This document shows, one piece after another, positions 9,070 through 16,035 of a stretch of 40,850 bases of DNA. This DNA is from Anaerolineales bacterium (GTDB lineage: Bacteria; Chloroflexota; Anaerolineae; Anaerolineales; Villigracilaceae): assembly GCA_030018695.1 (NCBI GenBank), contig JASEHI010000017.1, forward strand, positions 1 to 40,850, given 5' to 3'. Each line of letters begins with the position of its first letter. Position 1 is the first letter of the stretch. The position numbers and the translations under genes are program-made. The notes beneath the pieces are model-generated. The model did not search any database and was not told the DNA's origin. It saw only the letters and a list, made by a program, of their open reading frames with translations.

Positions 9070-9124
9070 GGTATTGCTTACCAGGTTTACGGGCTGTCCA
9101 GTCACGCGGACGGCCTTTTTGTTT
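9045..9124 (+). terminator. Attenuator: antiterminator arm and intrinsic terminator before metG
   Basis: The terminator stem is GGCTGTCC (9092-9099) with GGACGGCC (9108-9115), an 8-nt loop and then TTTTTGTTT. The left arm can instead pair with TTGGGCAGCC (9045-9054), giving about 10 bp with two G-U pairs. The two structures exclude each other. Which one forms should depend on where the ribosome sits on the Met-rich leader peptide. Confidence 0.75.
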
Positions 9125-9134
9125 GTATGGTTCT

Positions 9135-9253
9135 CACCACAGAGAACCCTTCGGCTACTCTCAGGGAAAGCACGGAGAAATTCAAAAGATAAACACAAAG
9201 GACACAAGAGCACAAAGGTTTTTCCTTAGTGTTCCTTCGTGTCCTTCGTGGTG
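9135..9253 (+). repeat. Imperfect inverted word array in the metG 5' region
   Basis: Units of about 9 bp such as ACACAAAGG and ACACAAGAG occupy 9193-9219, followed by their reverse complements (TCCTTCGTG type) at 9226-9252. Outer CACCAC/GTGGTG arms close the structure. It also holds CCCTTCGGCTACTCTCAGGG (9147-9166), a member of a dispersed repeat family. It lies between the attenuator and the GGAGG ribosome binding site of metG (9264-9268). Confidence 0.7.
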
Positions 9254-9273
9254 AAAGAAAAACGGAGGTCCGA

Positions 9274-11124
9274 ATGCCTGAAAATATATTGATTGCCATC
9301 GCCTGGCCTTATGCCAATGCCGAGATCCACGTCGGCAACATCACCGGTTCACATTTGCCGGGAGATATCGTCGCTCGATACCATCGTCTCAAAGGAAACA
9401 ATGTATTGATGGTTTCGGGAACCGATTCGCATGGTACGCCCGTCACCCTCGCTGCCGACAAAGAAGGTAAAGCTGTCGAAGGTGTTTATAAAGAATACCA
9501 TTATGGCTTCCTCGACCTTTTTCAAGAACTGGGCATCTCCTACGATCTTTTCACCACCACCCACACCGAGAATCATTTCAAAGTCGCCCAGAGTATGTTC
9601 CTGGCGCTGAAAAAGAACGGTTTTCTGTTCACGCAGAAATCCATGCAGTGGTATTCGCCCAACGCCAAAAAGTTCCTGCCCGACCGCTACGTCGAGGGGA
9701 CGTGCTACATCTGCGGCTACGAAGGTGCCCGCTCCGACCAGTGCGATAATTGCGGCAACGTGCTAGAGCCTGAAAAGCTGCTCGAACCGCGCTCCAAAAC
9801 AGGCGGCGCGCTCGAACTGCGCGAGACCGAGCACTTCTATCTTGATCTCTCCAAACTCGAACCGGATGTCAAGAATTTCCTCAAGGAACGCGCCGCGCAC
9901 ATGCGCGATACCGTCCTCGGCGAGTCGCTCGGCAAGATCGAAGCTGAGGGCCTCAAACCGCGTCCCATCACCCGCGATCTCGATTGGGGTATCCCCGTGC
10001 CAGTCGCGGGCTGGGACGGCAAATGCCTGTACGTCTGGTTCGAGGCCGTCATCGGCTACCTCTCAGCCGCGATTGAGTGGGCCGCCCTGAGCGGAGGATC
10101 GAGTAGCGAAGCGTATCGAGATCCGCAGTCGAAGCGTCAGAAAGAAGCGTGGCGCGAGTGGTGGGTCAACCCGGCGGCGCGTCAGTTCTACTTCATCGGC
10201 AAAGACAACATCTTCTTCCACACCTCGCTGTGGCCGGCGCAACTGATGGGCGCGGGAAGCGCGTTCATGGCGATCTTCGCCAGCGAGGAAGTCCCCTTAT
10301 CGTTACCGTATGATGTCCCCGCCAACCAGTTCATGAATCTCGAAGGGCAGAAGATCAGCGGCTCGCGCAACTGGGCCATTTGGGGACGCGACGCCCTGAC
10401 GCGCTACGACCCCGACGCCCTGCGTTACTATCTGACGGTCAACATGCCCGAAAACCGGGACAGCGACTGGGATTGGGCTGAATTTGTGGCGCGTAACAAC
10501 AACGAGCTGGTGGCGACTTGGGGCAACCTTGCGAACCGCGTGCTGGCGTTCTGTGATAAGAATTGGGATGGGTATGTTCCTGACTTTGGAACGGGTGGGG
10601 CCGAGCCGCCGCCCCTGCGCCCCTCCGACTTGAGCCTGCTGGCCGTTATCGAGGCCGGCTTCCAGTCCGTGGGCCGCGAACTTGACGCCGTCCACCTGCG
10701 CGCGGCTTTACAGGAGGCGATGCGTCTGGCGAGCGAGGTCAATAAATACCTCGACACCTGCGCTCCCTGGTTTGAGATCAAAACTGACAAAGATGCCGCC
10801 GCCCTGACCATCTACACCGCCCTGAAAGCAATTGACTCGCTCAAGGTGATGTTTGCCTCGTTCCTGCCGTTCACTTCCGAGCGATTGCACGGATTCTTCG
10901 GGTATGAAAGTCCGCTGTTTGGCGAGCAGTACACCGAGACAGTAAAAGACTCACTCGGCGAGCATAAGGTGTTGAGGTATCGCGAGGTAGGTCGGACTGT
11001 CAGTCCGACCTACTGGAAGCCCAGCGAGTTACAGCCTGGGAAGAAGTTGAATCAGCCAGGTCCGCTGTTCAAGAAACTTGAAGACACTATTGTTGAAGAG
11101 GAACGCGCGCGATTAGGAAAGTGA
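9274..11124 (+). CDS. metG: Methionyl-tRNA synthetase
   Basis: It charges tRNA-Met and initiator tRNA with methionine. The 616-aa class I enzyme has the HIGH-equivalent HVGN (PYANAEIHVGN, residues 12-22), a zinc knuckle region CYICGYEGARSDQCDNCG (about residue 145), the KMSKS-equivalent KISGS (about residue 368) and a helical anticodon-binding domain. It has no C-terminal EMAP domain. The start at 9274 follows GGAGG and the MPENILIAIAWPYANAE start is conserved; an upstream in-frame start at 9229 falls in repeat DNA. A perfect 27-bp palindrome (10987-11013) lies inside the C-terminal coding region. Expression appears controlled by the attenuator upstream. Confidence 0.95.
   Translation: MPENILIAIAWPYANAEIHVGNITGSHLPGDIVARYHRLKGNNVLMVSGTDSHGTPVTLAADKEGKAVEGVYKEYHYGFLDLFQELGISYDLFTTTHTENHFKVAQSMFLALKKNGFLFTQKSMQWYSPNAKKFLPDRYVEGTCYICGYEGARSDQCDNCGNVLEPEKLLEPRSKTGGALELRETEHFYLDLSKLEPDVKNFLKERAAHMRDTVLGESLGKIEAEGLKPRPITRDLDWGIPVPVAGWDGKCLYVWFEAVIGYLSAAIEWAALSGGSSSEAYRDPQSKRQKEAWREWWVNPAARQFYFIGKDNIFFHTSLWPAQLMGAGSAFMAIFASEEVPLSLPYDVPANQFMNLEGQKISGSRNWAIWGRDALTRYDPDALRYYLTVNMPENRDSDWDWAEFVARNNNELVATWGNLANRVLAFCDKNWDGYVPDFGTGGAEPPPLRPSDLSLLAVIEAGFQSVGRELDAVHLRAALQEAMRLASEVNKYLDTCAPWFEIKTDKDAAALTIYTALKAIDSLKVMFASFLPFTSERLHGFFGYESPLFGEQYTETVKDSLGEHKVLRYREVGRTVSPTYWKPSELQPGKKLNQPGPLFKKLEDTIVEEERARLGK
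10987..11013. repeat. Perfect palindrome inside metG
   Basis: Two 13-bp arms (GTAGGTCGGACTG and its complement) around a single T. It is read in frame and encodes residues of the C-terminal tail (VGRTVSPTYW). Such perfect symmetry is unlikely to arise from coding constraint, so it looks like an inserted repeat. Confidence 0.85.
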
Positions 11125-11142
11125 TCAGTGACCACTTTTCAG

Positions 11143-11151
11143 TGCTATAAT
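11143..11151 (+). promoter_or_regulatory. Extended -10 promoter of the antitoxin-like gene
   Basis: TGC followed by a perfect TATAAT (11146-11151). No good -35 box is seen, as is usual for extended -10 promoters. The ATG at 11170 is preceded by GAGGTG. Confidence 0.5.
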
Positions 11152-11169
11152 TTTCGGTAGAGGTGCAAT

Positions 11170-11391
11170 ATGACCATCACAACCTATGAAGGCGTTGTAG
11201 AAAAAGGCAAAATTCGCCTGAATATTGGCGTCCGCTTGCCAGATAACACAAAGGTTTATGTCGTTGTCCCTGAAGTGCAGGCAGAAAGAACCGCGCGGAT
11301 GATGACCCCGCGGCTGGCGCACCCTGAACAAGCCTCCGATTTCAAGATGGAAATCATCGAGGATAATTCCAATGCCAGAATACGACACTAA
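11170..11391 (+). CDS. Small antitoxin-like protein (AF2212/DUF104-type)
   Basis: The 73-aa protein has a beta-rich start (TYEGVVEKGKIRLN then LPDNTKVYVVVPE) typical of the short antitoxin-like AF2212/DUF104 family. These proteins usually precede a partner gene. Here the partner start (ATG at 11372) overlaps its last 20 bp but is cut off after nine codons by a palindromic element. It is therefore an orphan. Confidence 0.7.
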   Translation: MTITTYEGVVEKGKIRLNIGVRLPDNTKVYVVVPEVQAERTARMMTPRLAHPEQASDFKMEIIEDNSNARIRH

Positions 11392-11419
11392 TCAATTGGG
11401 TGTGTTTCAAATGAGTTGA
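11372..11419 (+). pseudogene. Truncated partner gene (first nine codons only)
   Basis: An ATG overlapping the antitoxin-like gene opens a frame reading MPEYDTNQL. It then runs into the palindromic element at 11398 and stops at TGA 11417-11419. The overlap is typical of a cotranslated partner gene. Its identity is unknown; a toxin or a retropepsin-like protein are both possible. Confidence 0.5.
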
Positions 11420-11507
11420 AGTAAGAACGTCCCGAAGGTTTTGCTGAGAAAATTTGATCGTTTTTTGCCAACCTTCGGGACGGTTTCAACTGAAATGAAA
11501 CACACCC
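11398..11507 (+). repeat. 110-bp palindromic element, copy 2 (full length)
   Basis: Essentially the same as the copy at 32647-32756: GGGTGTGTTTCA ends, inner arms CGTCCCGAAGGTT/AACCTTCGGGACG, and an AT-rich centre. No clear direct repeat flanks it (CAATT against CAATC). It sits at the broken ends of two genes, one on each side. Confidence 0.9.
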
Positions 11508-11817
11508 CAATCGTTTTTGTGACCAGGATCACGGTCCCGGGCGCGATGCGGCCTTCGAATCCGCCGCAGGTGCCGAGGTTCACCAGCAAGTTCGGGTGGA
11601 AATGGTCAATGGCATACTGCGTTGTCGCCGCGGCGGAGATTTTTCCCCAGCCGCCGTGAAAGAACGTCAAAGGCGTTGTCCTGAGCATGTCGAAGGATCG
11701 AACGTCGAAGGTCTCGAACCATTCGCCCAGCGGCGTGGATTGAATTTTTACGGGAGACAGGATTGATTTGACCGCGCGCCATTCGGCGTTTGCTGAAATA
11801 AGCACAACGATATTCAT
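11407..11817 (-). pseudogene. Truncated nucleosidase (MTA/SAH nucleosidase-like)
   Basis: The first 100 or so residues look like a nucleoside phosphorylase-fold hydrolase: MNIVVLISANAEW at the N-terminus, then FFHGGWGKISAAATTQYAI and LLVNLGTCGGFEGRIAPGTVILVTKT. At 11508 the frame enters the palindromic element and continues only by chance to 11407. The family is usually about 200-240 aa, so the C-terminal half, including the catalytic Asp region, is missing. A CCTGAGCATGTCGAAGG-type repeat is also embedded at 11679-11697. It lies 29 bp downstream of cinA. Confidence 0.7.
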
Positions 11818-11826
11818 TTCGCCTCT

Positions 11827-11856
11827 TGTGTTTTACGTTTTACGCTTTACGTTTTA
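11827..11856 (-). repeat. Heptamer array at the cinA stop codon
   Basis: Read on the minus strand: ACGTAAA, GCGTAAA, ACGTAAA. The first unit supplies the TAA stop of cinA (11847-11849). Confidence 0.7.
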
Positions 11857-12350
11857 TTCAAAAACCCCTGCAAATAATCCAACAGCAACTTCAATGTAGC
11901 CTCAGCCGATTGCGCCTTATTTTGCAGGCGATCACCTTCCCAGATAAAGACGCGCGCCCACTCGCCATTCGGCGCGGCGAGTCCGACCCAGGTCAGGCCG
12001 ACCGGTTTCTCCGGCATCCCGCCGCCGGGGCCGGCGATGCCGCTGACTGAAATGCCGATGTCGGTGTCCAAAACTCGACGCGCGCCACGCGCCATTTCCA
12101 GCACCGTCTCGCGGCTGACCGCGCCGAAGGCTTTGAGCGTATCCCAAGAAACGCCGAGTAATTCAACTTTTGCTTCGTAAGCATAGGAAACGATCCCGCC
12201 GATGAAATAATCCGACGAACCGGGTACGTTCGTGATCCGGTCGCAGAGCAACCCGCCGGTGCATGACTCAGCTACTGCTAGTTTCAGCCCGCATCGGCGA
12301 AGTAATTCACCGATTATGATTTCTAAGGCTTTTGGTAAAGAAGAATCCAT
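11847..12350 (-). CDS. pncC: CinA C-terminal domain / NMN deamidase
   Basis: The 167-aa stand-alone CinA_C protein corresponds to PncC, which deamidates nicotinamide mononucleotide in NAD recycling. Conserved stretches are LAVAESCTGGLLCDRIT near residue 23, GGIVSYAYEAKVELLGV, and SVSGIAGPGGGMPEKPVGLTWVGLA near residue 99. It lacks the N-terminal molybdopterin-binding domain of long CinA. The stop codon lies in a heptamer array. Confidence 0.92.
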   Translation of the reverse strand: MDSSLPKALEIIIGELLRRCGLKLAVAESCTGGLLCDRITNVPGSSDYFIGGIVSYAYEAKVELLGVSWDTLKAFGAVSRETVLEMARGARRVLDTDIGISVSGIAGPGGGMPEKPVGLTWVGLAAPNGEWARVFIWEGDRLQNKAQSAEATLKLLLDYLQGFLNKT

Positions 12351-12363
12351 TGTGCCAATTATA

Positions 12364-12722
12364 AACCTCCCGCAAAGTTTTCATTGCTCTGGGGTGTAGC
12401 GCAAAACTGTCGGGCAACCGATCTGGGTAGCACCGCACTAAACGTGGTGAACGAAAAACGGCGATTTTGGGACACGGATTTCATGGATTACGCGGAAGAA
12501 CACGGGAAAAAGCCTTAAAAATCCGTGAAAATCCGTCAAATCCGCGCCGAAGGCCTACTCGGTAATCCGTGTTCAAAATAGGCTTGCAGGCGCAGGCTCG
12601 AGACTTTCCACAGTTAAGTGCAGTCTTACCCCGACCTGAAAGCACCAAAACATAGCCTTTTTGCTCTTTGTGGAGCAAGGCACCGATACTTTTGCGCTAC
12701 ACCTATTGCTCTGCGGGAGGTT
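12364..12722. repeat. 359-bp segment with inverted ends (possible degenerate element)
   Basis: The ends carry matching inverted blocks: AACCTCCCGCA (12364-12374) with its complement at 12712-12722, and GGTGTAGCGCAAAA (12393-12406) with its complement at 12690-12703. Inside lie ATCCGTG-type words (about 12478-12565) and no convincing gene. No recognisable transposase remains. Confidence 0.55.
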
Positions 12723-12758
12723 ATGCCTCGTAAAAAGACTTGGTAGTGGTATGTACGT

Positions 12759-12837
12759 AAGTGATGTGGAGCGGGATGGCATCCCGCTTACCCTTGACTT
12801 GGACGAATAACATCCCGCCCCACAAAGCACATCACTT
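12759..12837. repeat. Compound hairpin repeat
   Basis: Outer arms AAGTGATGTG (12759-12768) and CACATCACTT (12828-12837) enclose the near-perfect palindrome AGCGGGATG-G-CATCCCGCT (12770-12788). Weaker symmetry extends outwards to about 12735 and 12861, next to the end of the membrane protein gene. With the preceding element it accounts for the gene-free stretch 12351-12860. Confidence 0.65.
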
Positions 12838-12860
12838 GTTTTGAGCCACCACCAAAGACT

Positions 12861-13301
12861 TTATTGGGGAGTGGGAGGATTAACAGACTGAGAAGGCGTG
12901 CCCAGGTAGCCGGTTCCCGCGCCTGCACCGGCGGCCAGGCCTACGCCAATCAGCCCGAAGCAGGTGGCCGTCATCAGGCCGCTGAGCCAGTAGGACAACT
13001 GGCCAGTCAGGCCAGCCATGGGAATATCCATTATGGCCGGAAAGATCGTCAAGACGCCGATACCGCCAAGGATCTGTCCGATGAGGGTCAGGCCACCGGC
13101 GATTGCCCCGGCAATAGCGCCGGCCTTGGCGCCCTCGCCCTGTGTGGGAAGTTTCTCTCCCTTTGCGGCAAAGTAACCGGCCAGCGCGCCGGCGATGATG
13201 GCCAGCATTGGGCCACAGATGCCGAGCACCGCTGCAACGCAGACATTCAGCACCAGCCCGATGGCTCCGCTAATTAATCCGAACTTCATTCTGGGTAACA
13301 T
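12861..13301 (-). CDS. Gly/Ala-rich membrane protein, unknown function
   Basis: The 146-aa protein has about three to four hydrophobic segments (LISGAIGLVLNVCVAAVLGI, AIIAGALAGYFAA, AIAGGLTLIGQILGGIGVL, LMTATCFGLIGVGLAAGAG). A polar loop near residue 50 and a Pro-rich tail complete it. The start at 13301 has AAGGAG 10 bp upstream; MKFGLI at 13289 is an alternative. It diverges from uvrC. The longer frame running on into uvrC is an antisense shadow. No function is assigned. Confidence 0.75.
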   Translation of the reverse strand: MLPRMKFGLISGAIGLVLNVCVAAVLGICGPMLAIIAGALAGYFAAKGEKLPTQGEGAKAGAIAGAIAGGLTLIGQILGGIGVLTIFPAIMDIPMAGLTGQLSYWLSGLMTATCFGLIGVGLAAGAGAGTGYLGTPSQSVNPPTPQ

Positions 13302-13379
13302 GATTTTGCCTCTCCTTTCTTGTCTACATTTTAGGGATTTTGGATGAAAAGTCAAGCATTCTGAGATAGAATCTACCCG

Positions 13380-15245
13380 ATGGAACTCTCCGAGCACCTG
13401 CAAGGCATCCTGGATACCCTCCCCTCCAAGCCCGGCTGTTACTTGATGAAAAACGCCGCGGGCGCGATCATTTACGTCGGCAAGGCGCTCAACCTGCGCA
13501 GCCGCGTGCGCTCGTATTTCCACGCGGATAACAGTCATGACCACAAGACCCGCCGCCTGGTACACGAAATTGCGAACATCGAATGGATCCTGGTCGGCTC
13601 GGAACTCGAGGCGCTGATCCTCGAGATGAATCTGATCAAGAAACACCGACCCAAATACAACATCCGGCTCAAGGATGATAAACGTTACCCATACATCAAA
13701 ATCCACTGGGGCGAGGCTTATCCGAAAGTCACCGTTACGCGTCTGATGACGGAGGACGGCGCGCGGTACTTTGGGCCTTACACCTCCGCCTGGGCCGTCT
13801 ACCAGACGCTGGACGTGCTGCGGCGCGTCTTCCCGTACCTGAGCTGTGACCGGGTGATCACCGGCGCGGACAAACGGGCGTGTCTCTACTACGACATCCA
13901 TCTGTGCGCCGCGCCGTGTATCGGGGCAATAGACCAGGCCGGATACCGGCAAATGATCGCTGATTTGCAGGCGTTCTTGAACGGACATTCCGAAGGCATT
14001 ATTTCCCGCATCCAGCAGGAGATGGAAAACTCCTCTGTGGCAATGAAATTTGAAAAAGCCGCCGCCCTGCGCGACCAGTTGAAAGCCATGCAAAGCATCG
14101 TCGAACGGCAGAAAGTCGTTTTTTCTACGGATTACCTCGATTCGGACGTGGTGGCCATGGCGCGCGCCGATAACGAGGCCTGCGTGCAGATCTTCTTTAT
14201 TCGCGGCGGTAAATTGATTGGCCGCGAGTATTTTGTCCTCGAAGGCGCGGAAGACGCCGCGGATAGCGATGTGATGGCGCAATTTGTCAAGCAATTCTAT
14301 ACCGAGGCGGCCAGCGTGCCGCAGCAGGTGATGTTGCCGCAGGAAATCGAGGAAGCCAAAATCATCCAGGAATGGATGCGCTCGCGACGCGGCGGCGAGA
14401 AAGTAGAGATTTTCGTCCCAAAGAATGGCCAGCCGCACGAACTGGTGCAGATGGCGGCCGAAAACGCGGCGGAAACGTTGCAAGCCTTGCGCGCCCAATG
14501 GCAGGCGGATACGCATAAACAGGAACAAGCCCTGGCCGAATTACAGACCGCGCTGCAACTTGGCGGACCTCCGAACCGAATCGAATGTTATGACATCTCC
14601 AACACGCAAGGGACGGCCTCCGTCGGCAGCATGGTGGTTTTTACACAGGGCGTGCCGGACAAGAAACTGTACCGCAGGTTCAACGTCGAATCGGTGGCCA
14701 GGCCGGACGATTTCGCCAGCATGGAGGAGGTGCTGACGCGCCGCTTCCGCAGGTGGCAAGCGGCTCAATCAGCGGAAGCCAGCCCGGGGTCCAAGCCGGA
14801 TGCCTCGTTCGCTTTCCTGCCCGATCTGCTGATCGTGGACGGCGGCAAAGGTCAACTCGGCCGGGCTGTCGCCGTGCTCGAAAAATACAGCCTGACCGAA
14901 AAAGTGCTGGTCATCGGCTTGGCGAAACAGGAGGAGGAGATTTTCGTCCCGCACAAGTCCGAGTCGTTGCGGCTGCCGCGCCACTCGCAGGGACTGTATC
15001 TCGTCCAGCGCATCCGTGACGAGGCGCACCGCTCTGCCATCACCGCTCATCGCAAGCGACGGGCGAAACAGGGCCTGGCTTCGGCGCTGGATTCCATTCC
15101 CGGCATTGGGCCGGCAAAACGAAAGTCCCTCTTGAAACATTTCGGTTCTGTGGATAAGATTAGGGAGGCAACGGTGGTAGAATTGACCGCTGTTCCCGGC
15201 ATTACGCAGGGATTGGCGGAGAGCGTCAAGGCGAGTTTGGAATAG
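13380..15245 (+). CDS. uvrC: Excinuclease ABC subunit C
   Basis: It makes the dual incisions in UvrABC nucleotide excision repair. The 621-aa protein has an N-terminal GIY-YIG nuclease (PGCYLMKNAAGAIIYVGKA, about residues 18-36), a UVR domain around residue 205, an RNase H-like endonuclease domain (IECYDISNTQGT, near residue 400) and C-terminal tandem helix-hairpin-helix motifs (SIPGIGPAKRKSLLKHFG, VPGITQGLAES). TAGAAT (13367-13372) lies 7 bp before the ATG, so the mRNA may be leaderless. Confidence 0.95.
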   Translation: MELSEHLQGILDTLPSKPGCYLMKNAAGAIIYVGKALNLRSRVRSYFHADNSHDHKTRRLVHEIANIEWILVGSELEALILEMNLIKKHRPKYNIRLKDDKRYPYIKIHWGEAYPKVTVTRLMTEDGARYFGPYTSAWAVYQTLDVLRRVFPYLSCDRVITGADKRACLYYDIHLCAAPCIGAIDQAGYRQMIADLQAFLNGHSEGIISRIQQEMENSSVAMKFEKAAALRDQLKAMQSIVERQKVVFSTDYLDSDVVAMARADNEACVQIFFIRGGKLIGREYFVLEGAEDAADSDVMAQFVKQFYTEAASVPQQVMLPQEIEEAKIIQEWMRSRRGGEKVEIFVPKNGQPHELVQMAAENAAETLQALRAQWQADTHKQEQALAELQTALQLGGPPNRIECYDISNTQGTASVGSMVVFTQGVPDKKLYRRFNVESVARPDDFASMEEVLTRRFRRWQAAQSAEASPGSKPDASFAFLPDLLIVDGGKGQLGRAVAVLEKYSLTEKVLVIGLAKQEEEIFVPHKSESLRLPRHSQGLYLVQRIRDEAHRSAITAHRKRRAKQGLASALDSIPGIGPAKRKSLLKHFGSVDKIREATVVELTAVPGITQGLAESVKASLE

Positions 15246-15253
15246 GAGTAAAA

Positions 15254-15571
15254 ATGGTTACAGATATGGTTGTCATACCCAAGTCAGCTCATAATGTTTT
15301 GCAACGACTGACAGGGCAATACCGCCCTGACATTGCGCTCTCGCTTGCGATAAAAGACCTTGTGCGATTACGAGTGGATGAGGCGCAATCGCGCATAGCG
15401 AAATTCGAGAAGAAATACAACATGACCTTCCCTGAATTTGAAGAAGCCTGCGATAACGGGAAAATCCAGGCCCCATTTTCGTACGAGGTTGAAAAGGACG
15501 ATTGGGAATGGGAAGCGGCAATCACTGATCTCGAAACCCTAGAGGAAATATCGCAATCAGAAAACAGGTAA
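15254..15571 (+). CDS. Antitoxin-like hypothetical protein
   Basis: The 105-aa acidic protein starts at an ATG preceded by AGGAG, 8 bp after uvrC. Its middle (SRIAKFEKKYNMTFPEFEEA) and end (YEVEKDDWEWEAAITDLE) resemble small proteins that precede toxin-like genes in Chloroflexota and Cyanobacteria. This link is from memory only. A fragmentary frame follows directly at 15543. No function can be fixed. Confidence 0.65.
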   Translation: MVTDMVVIPKSAHNVLQRLTGQYRPDIALSLAIKDLVRLRVDEAQSRIAKFEKKYNMTFPEFEEACDNGKIQAPFSYEVEKDDWEWEAAITDLETLEEISQSENR

Positions 15572-15740
15572 AACGGCGTTTGCGCAAATTCGAGATGGCC
15601 GCCGCATCTTTGGCGCGGACAATAAGAAAGGCTGGCATTGGCATCCGGTGGAAAACGCTGAGATATATGTTCCGGCTGATAAAGAAATCGCGTTCGGCGA
15701 ATTCCTGCGGTATGTCGAAGAAAATTTAAGCAAAGCATGA
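15543..15740 (+). pseudogene. Start-less fragment of a WHWHP-type small protein
   Basis: This open frame of 65 codons overlaps the end of the preceding gene in the +1 frame. It reads FAQIRDGRRIFGADNKKGWHWHP and has an acidic end, so it is protein-like in composition. It has no ATG, GTG or TTG start after the preceding in-frame stop (15540-15542). It could be a broken partner gene, the product of a +1 frameshift from the upstream gene, or a gene with a rare start. Confidence 0.45.
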
Positions 15741-15803
15741 AAGCAATTTGGATTGTTGACGACTCTGATGGTATGTAAACCTGAAGGAATGAGGTAATAA
15801 AAA

Positions 15804-15950
15804 ATGGCAAGAAAAAGTACAAAAGAAAAAAGCACACCCAAGCCAAAGATGAGTCGGGAAAATCGTCGCGTGCGGATGATGAGTTATGTTTTCCTGGGAA
15901 TCTCATTGATCTTGATCCTCTCGATGGTGCTTTCAATGGTTGCCAAGTAG
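15804..15950 (+). CDS. 48-aa single-pass membrane protein
   Basis: This small gene has a good ribosome binding site (GAGGT, 8 bp before ATG). The N-terminal half is very basic (MARKSTKEKSTPKPKMSREN), followed by one hydrophobic helix (YVFLGISLILILSMVLSMV) and a short end. The charge pattern predicts the N-terminus inside. It lies 85 bp upstream of prfA in the same direction. Function unknown. Confidence 0.65.
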   Translation: MARKSTKEKSTPKPKMSRENRRVRMMSYVFLGISLILILSMVLSMVAK

Positions 15951-15976
15951 CAGGCTGCGGTTGATATTACCCGGCC

Positions 15977-15999
15977 GCGCGGCGAGAGACCGCGCTTCT
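15977..15999 (+). terminator. Possible weak terminator after the 48-aa gene
   Basis: GCGCGG (15977-15982) pairs with CCGCGC (15990-15995) across a 7-nt loop, followed by TTCTTTG. The T-run is poor. Confidence 0.3.
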
Positions 16000-16035
16000 T
16001 TGTGATTATTCTGGTAGGATACCCCGAAGGGAACT

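Noticed and set aside
8929-9273. T-box or SAM riboswitch upstream of metG
   Set aside because: I see no T-box sequence or SAM-I core. The Met-rich leader frame with a terminator and competing arm explains the region better.
13302-14528. Extension of the membrane protein frame far into uvrC
   Set aside because: This part is antisense to uvrC. The real gene starts at 13301 with its own ribosome binding site.
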